The notes beneath the pieces are model-generated. The model saw only the letters and a program-made list of their open reading frames with translations, did no database searches and had not been told where the DNA came from. Shown piece after piece: positions 1 to 6,261 of a stretch of DNA of 6,527 bases. Numbering within the stretch: the stretch's first letter is position 1; each line of letters starts with the position of its first letter. This DNA is from an uncultured Synergistales bacterium (GTDB lineage Bacteria; Synergistota; Synergistia; Synergistales; Aminobacteriaceae), in assembly GCA_905233335.1 (NCBI GenBank), contig CAJOED010000074.1:1-6527 (forward strand). Direction: 5' to 3'. A program made the position numbers and the translations under genes.

Positions 1-44
1 TTGTTGTGTTTTGTTGTGTTTTGTTGTGTTTTGTTGTGTTTTGT
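1..44. repeat. 10-bp tandem repeat, four full copies plus part of a fifth, truncated at window edge
   Basis: TTGTTGTGTT is repeated four times without a single mismatch at 1-40, and TTGT of a fifth copy follows at 41-44. The array continues past the left edge, so the true copy number is unknown. On the minus strand the unit is AACACAACAA, made only of A and C. It lies inside the start of a putative minus-strand reading frame (GTG at 65), where it encodes a repeating decapeptide. Perfect identity of the copies suggests recent slippage. Confidence 0.95.
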
Positions 45-65
45 CAATTCCGATAAAGTTCTCAC
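1..65 (-). CDS. 5' end of an unidentified gene with a repeat-encoded N-terminus (partial)
   Basis: Only the first 21 codons and part of the next are visible; the gene runs off the left edge, so its product cannot be named. The start is a GTG at 65-63, placed 9 nt after a strong AAAGGAGG at 82-75. The visible peptide begins MRTLSELTKHNKTQQNTTKH and is very hydrophilic, rich in Lys, Asn, Gln, Thr and His, with no signal peptide or membrane segment. From codon 8 onward the DNA is the pure 10-bp repeat. This unit has no stop codon in any frame and yields the same decapeptide cycle whichever frame is read, so array length alone sets the frame of what follows. The gene has its own promoter candidate downstream of the mgl terminator. 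The alternative is that the GTG is fortuitous and the repeat is intergenic; the ribosome binding site is the main argument against that. Confidence 0.5.
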   Translation of the reverse strand, partial: MRTLSELTKHNKTQQNTTKHN

Positions 66-74
66 TTTTCCCCG

Positions 75-103
75 CCTCCTTTCTTAAAGAATATTATCAC
101 ATG
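75..103 (-). promoter_or_regulatory. Extended -10 promoter candidate and ribosome binding site for the leftmost gene
   Basis: On the minus strand TGTGATAAT at 101-93 matches an extended -10 element (TGnTATAAT with one mismatch). No good -35 is present at the usual spacing, which is tolerable with a TG extension. AAAGGAGG at 82-75 is near-perfect anti-16S complementarity, 9 nt before GTG at 65. The expected transcript start is around 86, giving a short leader. The element lies just past the U-tract of the mgl terminator, so the next gene appears to be its own unit. Confidence 0.45.
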
Positions 104-123
104 AACACGAAATTTTTTCTCAC

Positions 124-154
124 AAAAAATCCCCCTGCCATTACGACAAGGGGA
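124..154 (-). terminator. Intrinsic terminator at the end of the mgl operon
   Basis: Read on the minus strand, TCCCCTTGTC (154-145) and GGCAGGGGGA (139-130) form a 10-bp stem with two G-U pairs around a 5-nt loop (GTAAT), followed directly by six T residues (129-124). It lies 18 nt after the mglC stop codon. This is a textbook Rho-independent terminator for leftward transcription. The A residues needed for a rightward terminator are not present on the other side as a U-tract, so it is probably unidirectional. Confidence 0.9.
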
Positions 155-172
155 GCATAATATTTCTCGTGA

Positions 173-1399
173 TTACTTTCTGCGGTATTTCGTCAGGTCG
201 ATAGCAACAGCCACCGCAATAATTACGCCCTTGATGACCTGCTGCCACATGGGGGATACATTGATGAACTGCAAGCCGTACTGAATTACTGTGAAGATTA
301 ACACTCCCATGATAATCCCGCCGACTCTCCCGATACCGCCGTTCATTGAGACACCGCCGACAACACATGCAGCTATAGCGTCAGTTTCGTAACCGTTGCC
401 GTAATTGTTCGTTGCTCCTGCTGTACGTGCCGCCTCAAGAACTCCGGCAATCCCATAAAGGAACGATGCCAGAATGAATATGAACATAATGTTGCGGAAG
501 ACGTTGATACCAGCAACTACTGCCGCTTCTCTGTTGCCGCCGATAGCGTAGACGTTCTTTCCGAATATCGTCTTGTTGAGAATGAACCATATGATTATGC
601 AGATTACTATTGAGATCGGAATCAGAATACTTATTCCGGGAAAGCCTTTATAGATCCCGCTGAATAATCTCATCTGTCCTATCTGCGCAAAGTCAGAACG
701 AATACCTCCGATGGGCTGTGAGTTGTTCGGAGGCATGTCAAAATACAGCGAGCATACTCCGTAAATTATGACTTGGGTTGCCAATGTTGCTATGAACGGA
801 TGCATTTCGTATTTCGCCACGATGAAGCCGTTTAACGCCCCGAAAACCATGCACGCCGCTATAGCCGCAACTATCGGTATCCATACTTCAACTTGAGGCA
901 GATCCGGGAAAAATCTGTTGGCGTATGTTGCTGTCTGCATCATAGAGGCACTCACAACCGCCGCAAGTCCAACCATGCGTCCTGCTGAAAGGTCAGTGCC
1001 GGCAATCAGCAATGCAAAGCATATACCAAGTGCCATAATGAGCTTTGTTGATGACTGTGTGAGAATGTCCAGCGCAACCCTTATCTGCATGAAGCGCGGC
1101 TGAAGTATACATATTACGACGACCAGCACAAGCATTGCCAGCAGTATTGCGTTGTTCGTGAGAAATTCCACGAATGACACTCTTGATGTCTCAAGCTCAT
1201 TCACGGGAGCATTCTTTGACATGAAGCCCTTGAGAGCAAAGCACACGCCGATGATGATCAAGAATATCGGGAGGTCGTAGATTTTCCGGTTAAGTCCCAT
1301 AGGAGCCTTTGCGAAATATAACACGATACCCAGCGCAAGAAAGATTAGTCCCGCTGTCGTGAATAGACGTTTTGAGCGCGATGTTGTGTTTTCTGCCAT
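173..1399 (-). CDS. mglC: Galactose/methyl galactoside ABC transporter permease MglC, with N-terminal extension
   Basis: This is the membrane-spanning subunit of the Mgl importer; two copies are expected to form the translocation path and dock on MglA. The 408-residue product resembles E. coli MglC closely from about residue 73 to the end. Shared blocks include GTDLSAGR (134-141), which precedes a Gly/Ala-rich helix, IGGNREAA (286-293), ATNN (329-332), DAIAACVVGG (340-349) and a C-terminal segment ending in a basic tail (KYRRK). About 70 residues precede the family core, with two added hydrophobic segments near 13-31 and 43-60, where E. coli MglC has only a short lead. Start choice: ATG at 1399 lies 27 nt after the mglA stop and has AAGGAGA, though 11 nt away, slightly long. 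An internal ATG at 1222 (residue 60) would give family-normal length but has only a weak AAGGG. Last gene of the operon, followed by a strong terminator. Confidence 0.93.
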   Translation of the reverse strand: MAENTTSRSKRLFTTAGLIFLALGIVLYFAKAPMGLNRKIYDLPIFLIIIGVCFALKGFMSKNAPVNELETSRVSFVEFLTNNAILLAMLVLVVVICILQPRFMQIRVALDILTQSSTKLIMALGICFALLIAGTDLSAGRMVGLAAVVSASMMQTATYANRFFPDLPQVEVWIPIVAAIAACMVFGALNGFIVAKYEMHPFIATLATQVIIYGVCSLYFDMPPNNSQPIGGIRSDFAQIGQMRLFSGIYKGFPGISILIPISIVICIIIWFILNKTIFGKNVYAIGGNREAAVVAGINVFRNIMFIFILASFLYGIAGVLEAARTAGATNNYGNGYETDAIAACVVGGVSMNGGIGRVGGIIMGVLIFTVIQYGLQFINVSPMWQQVIKGVIIAVAVAIDLTKYRRK

Positions 1400-1426
1400 G
1401 ATGATTATTTTCTCCTTCTGTATTTG

Positions 1427-2965
1427 TTATGCAGCTGTGTTGTCCTTATGAACTGCAAACTGTGTAGCAAGTGCCATAATTTTTTCCTGGCTGTATTCTC
1501 CCTTGTTCAGGAAACCAGTAACTCTGCCTTCACACATTACCATAATTCTGTCCGACATTCCCATGAGTTCAGGCATCTCCGACGAAATCATGATGATAGA
1601 ACGCCCCTGCGCAATCTGTTCAAGCATGATGTTGTAGATCTCGTACTTTGCGCCTACGTCAATGCCTCGTGTCGGCTCATCAAGTATCAGTATGTCGGAG
1701 TTCGTGAGGAGCCAGCGCGCGATCAACACTTTCTGCTGGTTGCCGCCAGAAAGATTTTGTATCAGCGTCGCAAGTGAGGGTGTCTTGACGTTGAGTTTCC
1801 TGCATTCCTCGTCAGCGTCTATTCTGCGTTTGCGTTCGTTGAGTATGCCCAGATGCGCATAATTCTTCTGGTTGGCTATTACGGTGTTTTCGAGTATGGG
1901 AAGTATACCGAATATTCCCGTAGCACGACGCTCTTCCGTGAGAAGCGCAAGCCCTCGTGATTTCGCGAAACCGGGAGACTTGGCCGAATACCGCGCACCG
2001 TTCAGCAGTATCTCACCTGACGCAATGCCGCGCAGACCGAATAACGCCTCGACAAATTCCGTTCTCTGTGCTCCGACAAGTCCGCCTATCCCTAAAATTT
2101 CCTGCTTGTGCAGCTCAAAGCTCACGTCCTGGAATGATTTTCGCAGCGGCGAGCATACATGTTCAACCTTCAGCACAACTTCACTTGACGGCTTGCCTTC
2201 ACGCGGCGGGAACTGACTGGTCATTTCGCGTCCCACCATCTGACGTATAATGAAATCATTTGTGAGTTTCTCGCCCGTTTCCTTGTTGACGACCGGCCAA
2301 GTACCGACATAAGTACCGTCCCGCATGATCGTAACCTCGTCGGAAATTTCGAGTATCTCCTTCATTTTGTGCGATATGTATATGAATGCTACTCCCTGCG
2401 AACGTAGTCTGTTGATTATCTTGAACAGGTGCTCCACTTCCCTGTCAGAAAGTGATGATGTCGGCTCGTCAAGAATTATTATCTTGGCTTTCATGTCAAC
2501 CGCGCGCGCTATCTCCATCATCTGTAGAATTGCCGCTGACTGTTCCCCCGCCAACGCCAACGGATCAACATCAAGCTCCAGATCCTCAAAGAGTGCCTTT
2601 GTCTTGTCGTACATTGCCTTGTGGTTTACGACTCCCATATGACCCGGAAATCTTCCCAAGTAGACGTTCTCCATAACAGAACGGAAGCGTATCGGGTGCA
2701 GTTCCTGATGTACCATTGCGATGCCCTGATCCATTGCCTGACGCGCCGAATGTATGTTCGCTTTCTTACCGTCCAGGAATATTTCGCCGCCGTTCGGTTC
2801 GTATATCCCGAAAAGACACTTCATGAGCGTTGATTTTCCTGCTCCGTTTTCGCCCATGAGCGCGTGCACTGTTCCTTTGCGGACATTGAGCTGTACATTA
2901 TCAAGAGCCTTTACGCCGGGAAATGTTTTCGTGATGTTCTTCATCTCAAGCAAATATTCACCCAC
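1427..2965 (-). CDS. mglA: Galactose/methyl galactoside import ATP-binding protein MglA
   Basis: Cytoplasmic ATPase of the CUT2 class with two fused nucleotide-binding domains, about 512 residues as usual for the family. Domain 1: Walker A GENGAGKS (38-45), Q-loop VHQE (85-88), Walker B ILDEP with D166/E167 and H-loop H199. Its signature is degenerate: QSAAI (142-146) stands where LSGGQ is expected. Domain 2: Walker A is degenerate (GLVGAQRT, 295-302, no Lys), while LSGGNQQK (405-412) and Walker B LDEPTRGID (D429/E430) are intact; SSE at 461-463 replaces the H-loop His. This asymmetry is typical of the family and leaves one competent composite site. Start: the longest frame begins with GTG at 2974, overlapping the mglB2 stop by 4 nt, but the Shine-Dalgarno AGGAG would then be 1 nt away. 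GTG at 2965 is 10 nt from it and gives MGEYLLEM, matching E. coli GEYLLEM. I prefer 2965. Close spacing shows translational coupling. Confidence 0.95.
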   Translation of the reverse strand: MGEYLLEMKNITKTFPGVKALDNVQLNVRKGTVHALMGENGAGKSTLMKCLFGIYEPNGGEIFLDGKKANIHSARQAMDQGIAMVHQELHPIRFRSVMENVYLGRFPGHMGVVNHKAMYDKTKALFEDLELDVDPLALAGEQSAAILQMMEIARAVDMKAKIIILDEPTSSLSDREVEHLFKIINRLRSQGVAFIYISHKMKEILEISDEVTIMRDGTYVGTWPVVNKETGEKLTNDFIIRQMVGREMTSQFPPREGKPSSEVVLKVEHVCSPLRKSFQDVSFELHKQEILGIGGLVGAQRTEFVEALFGLRGIASGEILLNGARYSAKSPGFAKSRGLALLTEERRATGIFGILPILENTVIANQKNYAHLGILNERKRRIDADEECRKLNVKTPSLATLIQNLSGGNQQKVLIARWLLTNSDILILDEPTRGIDVGAKYEIYNIMLEQIAQGRSIIMISSEMPELMGMSDRIMVMCEGRVTGFLNKGEYSQEKIMALATQFAVHKDNTAA

Positions 2966-2970
2966 GATTT

Positions 2971-3957
2971 TCACTCTCCTTTCGTAATTTTCTGATACGG
3001 TATCCAGACATATTTTCCGTCCGTAACCTCATAGCCGATTGTGCCGATGTCCCTTCCTGAAGCAACAGCCTCCGCAAGCCTCACTGCCGCTATGCCCTGG
3101 TTGTCAGCGTCATTCAGGACAGTTCCGAGCATTTCGCCGGCATTCATTGCGTCAAGTGCTGAAGCGTTCGCGTCGACACCTACGACGGGAATATACATTT
3201 CGGGGTTGCCTTTGTTGTAGTCGTTGGCTTTCAGGGCCTCGACAGCTCCTAGTGCCATTTCGTCATTATTCGCTAACACTGCCTCGATGTTTTCCGCACC
3301 GATTGACATGATAAAAGCGTTCATTATGTTCATGGCCTGAAGTTTTTCCCAGTTCGCTATGGCTCCGGCGATTTCTACAGGCTCATAACCGGCATTCTTC
3401 AGCGCAAGAACTGAATACCTCGAACGCGCAATCATATCTTGATGTCCGTTCTCACCGCGTAACATTACGAACTGTATTTTGCCGTCATGATTTTTGTCCG
3501 CTTCAGGGTGCTCATGAAAATAATCTGCTATGAGCTGTCCTGACTGTGTGCCGGACTCTTCGGGTTTTGCCCCGACGTAATAGGCTTTGTGATAGCTCGC
3601 TAACACTTCCGGCATCGGCTCCCTGTTAATGAACACTATCGGAATGTCTGCGGCTCGTGCTTTGTCCACCATCGTCTGAACGTCCATTCTGTTCACCGGG
3701 TTAATGATGAGTGCTTTCACTCCTGCGGCGATAAACTCATCGACTTGTGCATCCTGTGTCGTCTGGTCATTCTTTGAGTCCGCAAGTGTGAGTTCTGCTC
3801 CAAGTTTGGGACTCTCGTCGGCCATAGCGTTTCTGAAACGCAGCATGAAAGCGTCATTGAACGTATATATGCATGAGCCGATTTTCACCTCGTCAGCACA
3901 CGCACAACATGAAAGGGAAACAATAAATACCAGTGCAAGAATAAATACTTTACGCAA
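2971..3957 (-). CDS. mglB: Second galactose-binding periplasmic protein, MglB paralogue
   Basis: Periplasmic sugar-binding protein (type I fold, galactose/glucose-binding family), 328 residues. By alignment to E. coli MglB the sugar contacts are all kept: D35 and F37, N111, H172/D174/R178, W203, N230-D232, D262 and N282. The EF-hand-like calcium loop DKNHDGKIQ (154-162) and its distal E225 are also present. It is clearly related to the first MglB, by eye identical at roughly 60% of positions. It starts with a rare TTG (3957-3955), supported by AGGTG at 3970-3966, 8 nt upstream, and by a proper signal peptide right after it. The signal peptide ends in SCCACADE: cleavage after ACA by signal peptidase I is plausible, but Cys 17, 18 and 20 leave open a non-canonical lipoprotein. 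A hairpin just upstream and the TTG start both point to lower expression than the first copy. It runs directly into mglA. Confidence 0.93.
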   Translation of the reverse strand: MRKVFILALVFIVSLSCCACADEVKIGSCIYTFNDAFMLRFRNAMADESPKLGAELTLADSKNDQTTQDAQVDEFIAAGVKALIINPVNRMDVQTMVDKARAADIPIVFINREPMPEVLASYHKAYYVGAKPEESGTQSGQLIADYFHEHPEADKNHDGKIQFVMLRGENGHQDMIARSRYSVLALKNAGYEPVEIAGAIANWEKLQAMNIMNAFIMSIGAENIEAVLANNDEMALGAVEALKANDYNKGNPEMYIPVVGVDANASALDAMNAGEMLGTVLNDADNQGIAAVRLAEAVASGRDIGTIGYEVTDGKYVWIPYQKITKGE

Positions 3958-3965
3958 GAAAAATT

Positions 3966-3970
3966 CACCT
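3966..3970 (-). promoter_or_regulatory. Ribosome binding site that supports the TTG start of the second mglB
   Basis: AGGTG within GAGAGGTGA on the minus strand lies 8 nt before TTG at 3957. No ATG or GTG near the signal peptide start offers a better choice, because the lysine/arginine-containing n-region begins right at the TTG. Confidence 0.7.
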
Positions 3971-3978
3971 CTCGTTCA

Positions 3979-4015
3979 CAAAATAAACCCCCGCCACGAA
4001 AAAATAACGGGGGCT
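3979..4015 (-). terminator. Hairpin with U-rich tail between the two mglB genes, likely partial terminator or 3' stabiliser
   Basis: On the minus strand AGCCCCCG (4015-4008) pairs with CGGGGGTT (3993-3986), including one G-U pair, around a 14-nt loop that is T-rich. It is followed by TATTTT (3985-3980). It starts 17 nt after the stop codon of the first mglB. Such hairpins behind binding-protein genes commonly attenuate transcription into the transporter genes and protect the upstream mRNA. No new promoter is obvious between it and the second mglB, so read-through is presumably needed for mglAC. Confidence 0.75.
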
Positions 4016-4031
4016 GTTGTGTCATATCTCG

Positions 4032-5048
4032 TTACTTCATGAGTTCCTGATAGTTATCGACTGTTACAGGGCGGTAGGGGATCCAGATGTATTTGCCGTC
4101 CGTAATCTTGTAGCCGATGCTCTCTTCTGTTACGGGCTTCCCGTCAGCCGCAAGAACTGCTACACGTACTGCCGCATAGCCTTGGTTGTCCGCGTCGTTG
4201 AGGACTGTTCCGAGCATTGACCCGTCCTTCATTGCCTCAAGTGCCGGTGCTGTTGCGTCAACTCCCACTACAGGAATGTATTTCGCGGGGTCGCCCATGT
4301 TGTAGCCTTCAGCCTTGAGAGCCTCGATTGCGCCGAGTGCCATATCGTCATTGTTCGCGAGTACTGCCTCGATTGCGTCAATGCCTACAGCGGAGATAAA
4401 GCCCTTCATTTTGTCGGTGGCCTGTACTTTGTCCCAGTTTGCTGTGTCGTTGCCGAGCTCGACGATCTCAAAGCCTGCGTCCTTCATGGCCTTCGTTGAG
4501 AACTCTGTGCGGAGTGTTGCGTCCTGGTGTCCCTGTTCACCGCGAATCATAATGTACTGGATTTTGCCGTCGCCGTTTCTGTCAGCTTTCGGGTTGGCTT
4601 TGAAGTAATCAGCGATAATCTGCCCTGACTGTGTGCCGGACTCTTCAGCCTTTGCGCCGACGTACCAGATTTTGTCGTAAGCGTTCATGACTTCTGCATA
4701 AGGCTCACGGTTGACGAACACTATCGGGAGTCCCTCTACCTTTGCTTTGTTCATGAGGGGTTCGGCGGCTGTTCTGTCTACGGGGTTGACGATGAGTGCG
4801 TTTGCGCCTTTCGAGATGTACGCGTCGACCTGGTCATTCTGCATGGGCTGTCTGTTCTGGCTGTCGACGATTTCGAGTTCTCCGCCCTGCTTGTCCATTT
4901 CCGCGCGCATTGCGTTACGTACGCCGGTCATGAACGTGTCGTCGAACTTGTAGATGCACGCACCCACGAGGGCATCTGTTGCGGCGAATGCTGCCACTAC
5001 GGACACTGCTAATACTGCTGCTGTGAAAACTACTGCAAACTTCTTCAT
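4032..5048 (-). CDS. mglB: Galactose/glucose-binding periplasmic protein MglB (first copy)
   Basis: Periplasmic solute receptor for the Mgl importer, 338 residues. A signal peptide (n-region MKK, hydrophobic core, cleavage likely after AFA at 23) starts the protein and contains no Cys, so it is probably soluble. Ligand residues known from E. coli MglB are conserved: D37 and F39, N113, H174/D176/R180, W205, N232-D234, D264 and N284. The calcium loop DRNGDGKIQ (156-164) with E227 is intact. Together these support D-galactose/D-glucose binding. ATG at 5048 has an ideal AGGAGGT (5064-5058) 9 nt upstream, the strongest ribosome binding site within the operon, in keeping with the high levels such receptors need. 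The gene follows the CAP-protein gene by 27 nt with no clear promoter between them, and is followed by a hairpin that probably reduces transcription of the downstream genes. Confidence 0.95.
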   Translation of the reverse strand: MKKFAVVFTAAVLAVSVVAAFAATDALVGACIYKFDDTFMTGVRNAMRAEMDKQGGELEIVDSQNRQPMQNDQVDAYISKGANALIVNPVDRTAAEPLMNKAKVEGLPIVFVNREPYAEVMNAYDKIWYVGAKAEESGTQSGQIIADYFKANPKADRNGDGKIQYIMIRGEQGHQDATLRTEFSTKAMKDAGFEIVELGNDTANWDKVQATDKMKGFISAVGIDAIEAVLANNDDMALGAIEALKAEGYNMGDPAKYIPVVGVDATAPALEAMKDGSMLGTVLNDADNQGYAAVRVAVLAADGKPVTEESIGYKITDGKYIWIPYRPVTVDNYQELMK

Positions 5049-5075
5049 GAAAATATTACCTCCTGAAAAAAATAT

Positions 5076-6155
5076 CTATCGTACAACGCGCCTTTTACGC
5101 GATGACTTCCTGATGTTTTGTATGTCTTCCTTTGGCGGCTGTGGAAGGCGTATTGGCGTGAATGATGATGTTTGTTTCGCGCCTGAACTAGTCCCCGTAA
5201 ATTTCACGCTGTAAGAGATGCTTCCTGTTCTGCCGTTCCTGCGTGTGAGGCCGGTAACTTCTACGGTGAATGCGTCGCCGTTGTTGTATGTCATGTTGTT
5301 CGGGCGGAAGATTATGCACTCGTCGTAAGCTACGTTGTTCGGTGCAACAGTGAAGAAGCCGGAACTGGATGACCCGCCGAAATTCCACGTTCTGCCGTCG
5401 CTCTGCCGTGTGAGCTTCACGCGGACATTCCTGCACTGGTCGAACACATCACCGTTCAGGACAACACACCATGCTGTATCTTTCCCGAAATACGACAAGG
5501 GGTGCGGGTTTTTACTTGACGGCCAAGCTATGAACTCGTCGGCAATCGGCCAACTCTTCCACCGTAAATACTGCTGGTACTCCTGCTGTGATAGAGTGCC
5601 TGACTTCCCGAACTCCTCAATCACGTAAGTAACAGCATAGCCGCGACGTGTGCTCAACCCGAAACCGACTGACTTCATGCGTGGATTCATGAGCCAGCGT
5701 CTGTGTCCGACACGTGATATGTTGCCGCTGTCGGAGTCGTCCATGCATTGACGTAATGACTTGATGAGCGTCATATCACCCATGCCGCGACCGTTGATGC
5801 TCTTCCACGCGTAAGACAAATTGCCGTGTGATGCTGCGTCGTAAGCAAGCTGGTAGAAGCTCTGACTCATGTCGGAAGGTCTGCCGGGAGTGTGTGAGAG
5901 CGTGTTGATTGCGTCGAGGAGGACTGCTCCGTGCTGGGCTTTGTTGTTGTAGTCAGCGTTGAGTGTTACGTTGTTCGGAACGCCGATAAGCCCGCGAATG
6001 TAGTTGAGTTCCCTCAATGCCTCATTCAGTACGGAAGACTTGAGCACTCCCGCATAGTACGGTGAGAACGTCGGTTCTCTGTCGTAAAATTCCGAAGCAC
6101 TGACGGGAAATGCAAAAATTACTATCATGAACAAAACGGCAATAAATTTTTTCAT
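5076..6155 (-). CDS. Secreted CAP/SCP-domain protein with C-terminal β-sandwich module
   Basis: Exported protein of unknown role, 359 residues. A classical signal peptide (MKK, hydrophobic core) ends in VSA at 18-20. Residues about 42-182 form a CAP (CRISP/antigen 5/PR-1, SCP-like) domain: a helix NEALRELNYIRGL, LSHTP with H88, and the family hallmark GHRRWLMNP with H151. The two acidic residues of the usual CAP tetrad cannot be placed confidently by eye. From about 229 to 321 lies a β-rich module (WCVVLNGD, SSGFFTV, CIIFRP, VEVTGL, ISYSVKF), an arrangement I recall from secreted CAP proteins of gut anaerobes. The tail is very basic (RKSSRKRR, 349-356). Start: an ATG at 6167 is in frame but has no Shine-Dalgarno; ATG at 6155 has TGAGG 6 nt upstream and starts exactly at the signal peptide. 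It may be co-transcribed with mglB, but nothing ties it to sugar uptake. Confidence 0.85.
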   Translation of the reverse strand: MKKFIAVLFMIVIFAFPVSASEFYDREPTFSPYYAGVLKSSVLNEALRELNYIRGLIGVPNNVTLNADYNNKAQHGAVLLDAINTLSHTPGRPSDMSQSFYQLAYDAASHGNLSYAWKSINGRGMGDMTLIKSLRQCMDDSDSGNISRVGHRRWLMNPRMKSVGFGLSTRRGYAVTYVIEEFGKSGTLSQQEYQQYLRWKSWPIADEFIAWPSSKNPHPLSYFGKDTAWCVVLNGDVFDQCRNVRVKLTRQSDGRTWNFGGSSSSGFFTVAPNNVAYDECIIFRPNNMTYNNGDAFTVEVTGLTRRNGRTGSISYSVKFTGTSSGAKQTSSFTPIRLPQPPKEDIQNIRKSSRKRRVVR

Positions 6156-6161
6156 GTTCTG

Positions 6162-6166
6162 CCTCA
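6162..6166 (-). promoter_or_regulatory. Ribosome binding site that decides the CAP-protein start
   Basis: TGAGG on the minus strand lies 6 nt before ATG at 6155. The competing upstream ATG at 6167 actually supplies the first base pairs of this motif and has only AT-rich sequence before it. Confidence 0.6.
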
Positions 6167-6193
6167 TATATTATTTTTCGGTGTTTTGTGAAA

Positions 6194-6236
6194 TTACGCA
6201 TATTATAAATAATTTATCGTGAAAAAAATTGCGTAA
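6194..6236. promoter_or_regulatory. Inverted repeats around the -10 box, possible operator
   Basis: TTACGCA (6194-6200) and TGCGTAA (6230-6236) are perfect 7-bp inverted copies separated by 29 bp, on either side of the -10 box. Between them lies a second short palindrome, ATAAATAATTTAT (6205-6217), which overlaps the -10 box. Position over the promoter fits regulator half-sites, but the AT-rich palindrome could arise by chance and no matching regulator gene is present in the window. Confidence 0.3.
6202..6230 (-). promoter_or_regulatory. Putative promoter for the CAP-mgl transcription unit
   Basis: A perfect TATAAT is present on the minus strand at 6207-6202. No good TTGACA is found 16-18 bp upstream; the best there is AATTTT at 6230-6225. 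The surroundings are strongly AT-rich, and transcription would start near 6195, leaving about 40 nt of leader before the CAP gene. The -10 call is good, the -35 weak, so activation by a regulator is possible. Confidence 0.45.
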
Positions 6237-6261
6237 GTTATGAGAATTTTTCGTGGGTGTA

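Noticed and set aside
2966..2974. GTG at 2974 as the mglA start with a GTGA overlap
   Set aside because: Attractive for coupling, but AGGAG would be only 1 nt away; GTG at 2965 has normal spacing and matches the family N-terminus. Not excluded.
1424..2987. Several plus-strand open frames opposite mglA
   Set aside because: They are antisense shadows: they lack ribosome binding sites, overlap one another, and lie within a gene with clear ABC motifs on the minus strand.
5065..5110. Internal promoter for the first mglB (TACGAT near 5086)
   Set aside because: The -10 match is poor and nothing like TTGACA is found at a suitable distance; too weak to list.
5188..5436. Minus-strand 82-codon frame inside the CAP-protein gene
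   Set aside because: It lies wholly within a well-supported gene in another frame, is rich in Arg/His/Gln as out-of-frame translation often is, and has no start signals.
6156..6167. Upstream ATG at 6167 as the CAP-protein start
   Set aside because: No Shine-Dalgarno precedes it, it adds four polar residues before the signal peptide, and it is itself part of the ribosome binding site for ATG at 6155.
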